Assembly: GCA_026706165.1 (NCBI GenBank)
Contig: JAPOZF010000101.1
Coordinates: forward strand, 6,787-14,593
Length of the DNA stretch: 7,807 bases
Source: Gemmatimonadota bacterium
GTDB lineage: Bacteria > Latescibacterota > UBA2968 > UBA8231
Direction: 5' to 3'
A program made the translations under genes and the position numbers. Numbering within the stretch: position 1 is the stretch's first letter; every line of letters begins with the position of its first letter. A model generated the notes under the pieces. It did no database searches and had not been told where the DNA came from. It saw nothing but the letters and a program-made list of their open reading frames with translations. Shown one piece after another: positions 7,525-7,807 of this stretch.

Positions 7525-7807
7525 ATGCTGCGGTCACGCCAGAAGCGAGCCACCGGCATCCACTTCGATGACCGGGGGTTGTACGCCGTCGAGTTGGCCC
7601 GGGCGCGCGGCAGAACGGTGCTGGCCGGAAGCGCGCGCGTCGACCTGGAGGTATCGGCTGGAGTCGACCGTTCCACAGGCTCCTCGTTGAGGACGGGGTT
7701 CACCGCCGCCCTCAAAAAGGCTCGCGGCCACCGCGGCATGCGCTTCGAGAATCCGTATGCGACTCTGCAGCCCGGGGCTGTGCACCTCAAGCAGAGGCCC
7801 CATTTTT
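7525..7807 (+). CDS. PilM-like actin-fold type IV pilus/secretion assembly protein, N-terminal part (truncated by window edge)
   Basis: ATG7525 lies 4 bases after the HhH gene's stop and opens a frame that remains open for 94 residues to the window end. The beginning, RATGIHFDDRGLYAVELARARGRTVLAGSARVDLE (residues 8-42), follows the first beta-hairpin pattern of PilM and GspL-type actin-fold proteins, whose consensus is roughly VGIDIGSSSVKAVEL. The later FTAALKKAR and YATLQPGAVHLKQRP segments fit the region where these proteins have a helix and then a strand with the form slP...v.lr. PilM is cytoplasmic, binds the PilN N-terminus and supports pilus assembly at the inner membrane. Unusually, the acidic residue normally found in the GIDIG phosphate-binding strand is His13 here, followed by Asp15-Asp16, so nucleotide binding may be altered or lost. 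The start has only a weak purine-rich GAAGA upstream, consistent with coupling to the preceding gene. The assignment rests on the N-terminal region only. PilN, PilO and PilQ genes would be expected downstream if it is correct. Confidence 0.6.
   Translation, partial: MLRSRQKRATGIHFDDRGLYAVELARARGRTVLAGSARVDLEVSAGVDRSTGSSLRTGFTAALKKARGHRGMRFENPYATLQPGAVHLKQRPHF

Overview
The window is GC-rich DNA with a strong preference for G or C at third codon positions, from a Gram-negative (diderm) bacterium. The outer-membrane assignment rests on a SprA/Sov-type giant beta-barrel protein and an LptF/LptG-type lipopolysaccharide permease. SprA homologues belong to Bacteroidota and related FCB-group phyla. 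The GC content, the shorter SprA (2067 residues against roughly 2400 in Flavobacterium) and the pilus-type genes next to it fit a GC-rich non-Bacteroidota FCB lineage (Gemmatimonadota, Latescibacterota or a similar candidate phylum) better than a classical Bacteroidota. That placement is inference.

Layout: positions 1-236 (minus strand) hold the N-terminal 78 residues of an LptF/LptG family permease, cut by the window edge. Positions 237-867 form a 631-base divergent intergenic region with no convincing protein gene. It contains an AT-rich island near 488-520 that could carry divergent promoters, several short hairpins, and two interlocked inverted repeats at 774-813 just ahead of a 20-codon leader ORF. 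Positions 868-7071 (plus strand) are one intact reading frame for the SprA-like translocon. A membrane-anchored helix-hairpin-helix (ComEA-like) protein starts 5 bases after its stop. The 5' end of a PilM-like actin-fold gene starts 4 bases after that one and runs off the right edge.

The three plus-strand genes are packed like a single operon. SprA is the outer-membrane channel of the type IX secretion system in Bacteroidota. PilM is the cytoplasmic actin-like component of type IV pilus inner-membrane complexes, and ComEA-like proteins are periplasmic DNA receptors or small HhH proteins. Their co-transcription suggests a link between a SprA-type channel and a type IV pilus or DNA-uptake apparatus, although tight spacing alone does not prove a shared machine.

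The most notable observations are the sprA-HhH-pilM arrangement, the interlocked inverted repeats plus leader ORF at a sprA start that lacks a visible Shine-Dalgarno sequence, a single cysteine pair in the entire predicted mature SprA protein, and a substituted nucleotide-binding signature in the PilM-like protein. The giant gene itself is a recognisable, though divergent, member of a known family rather than a new system.
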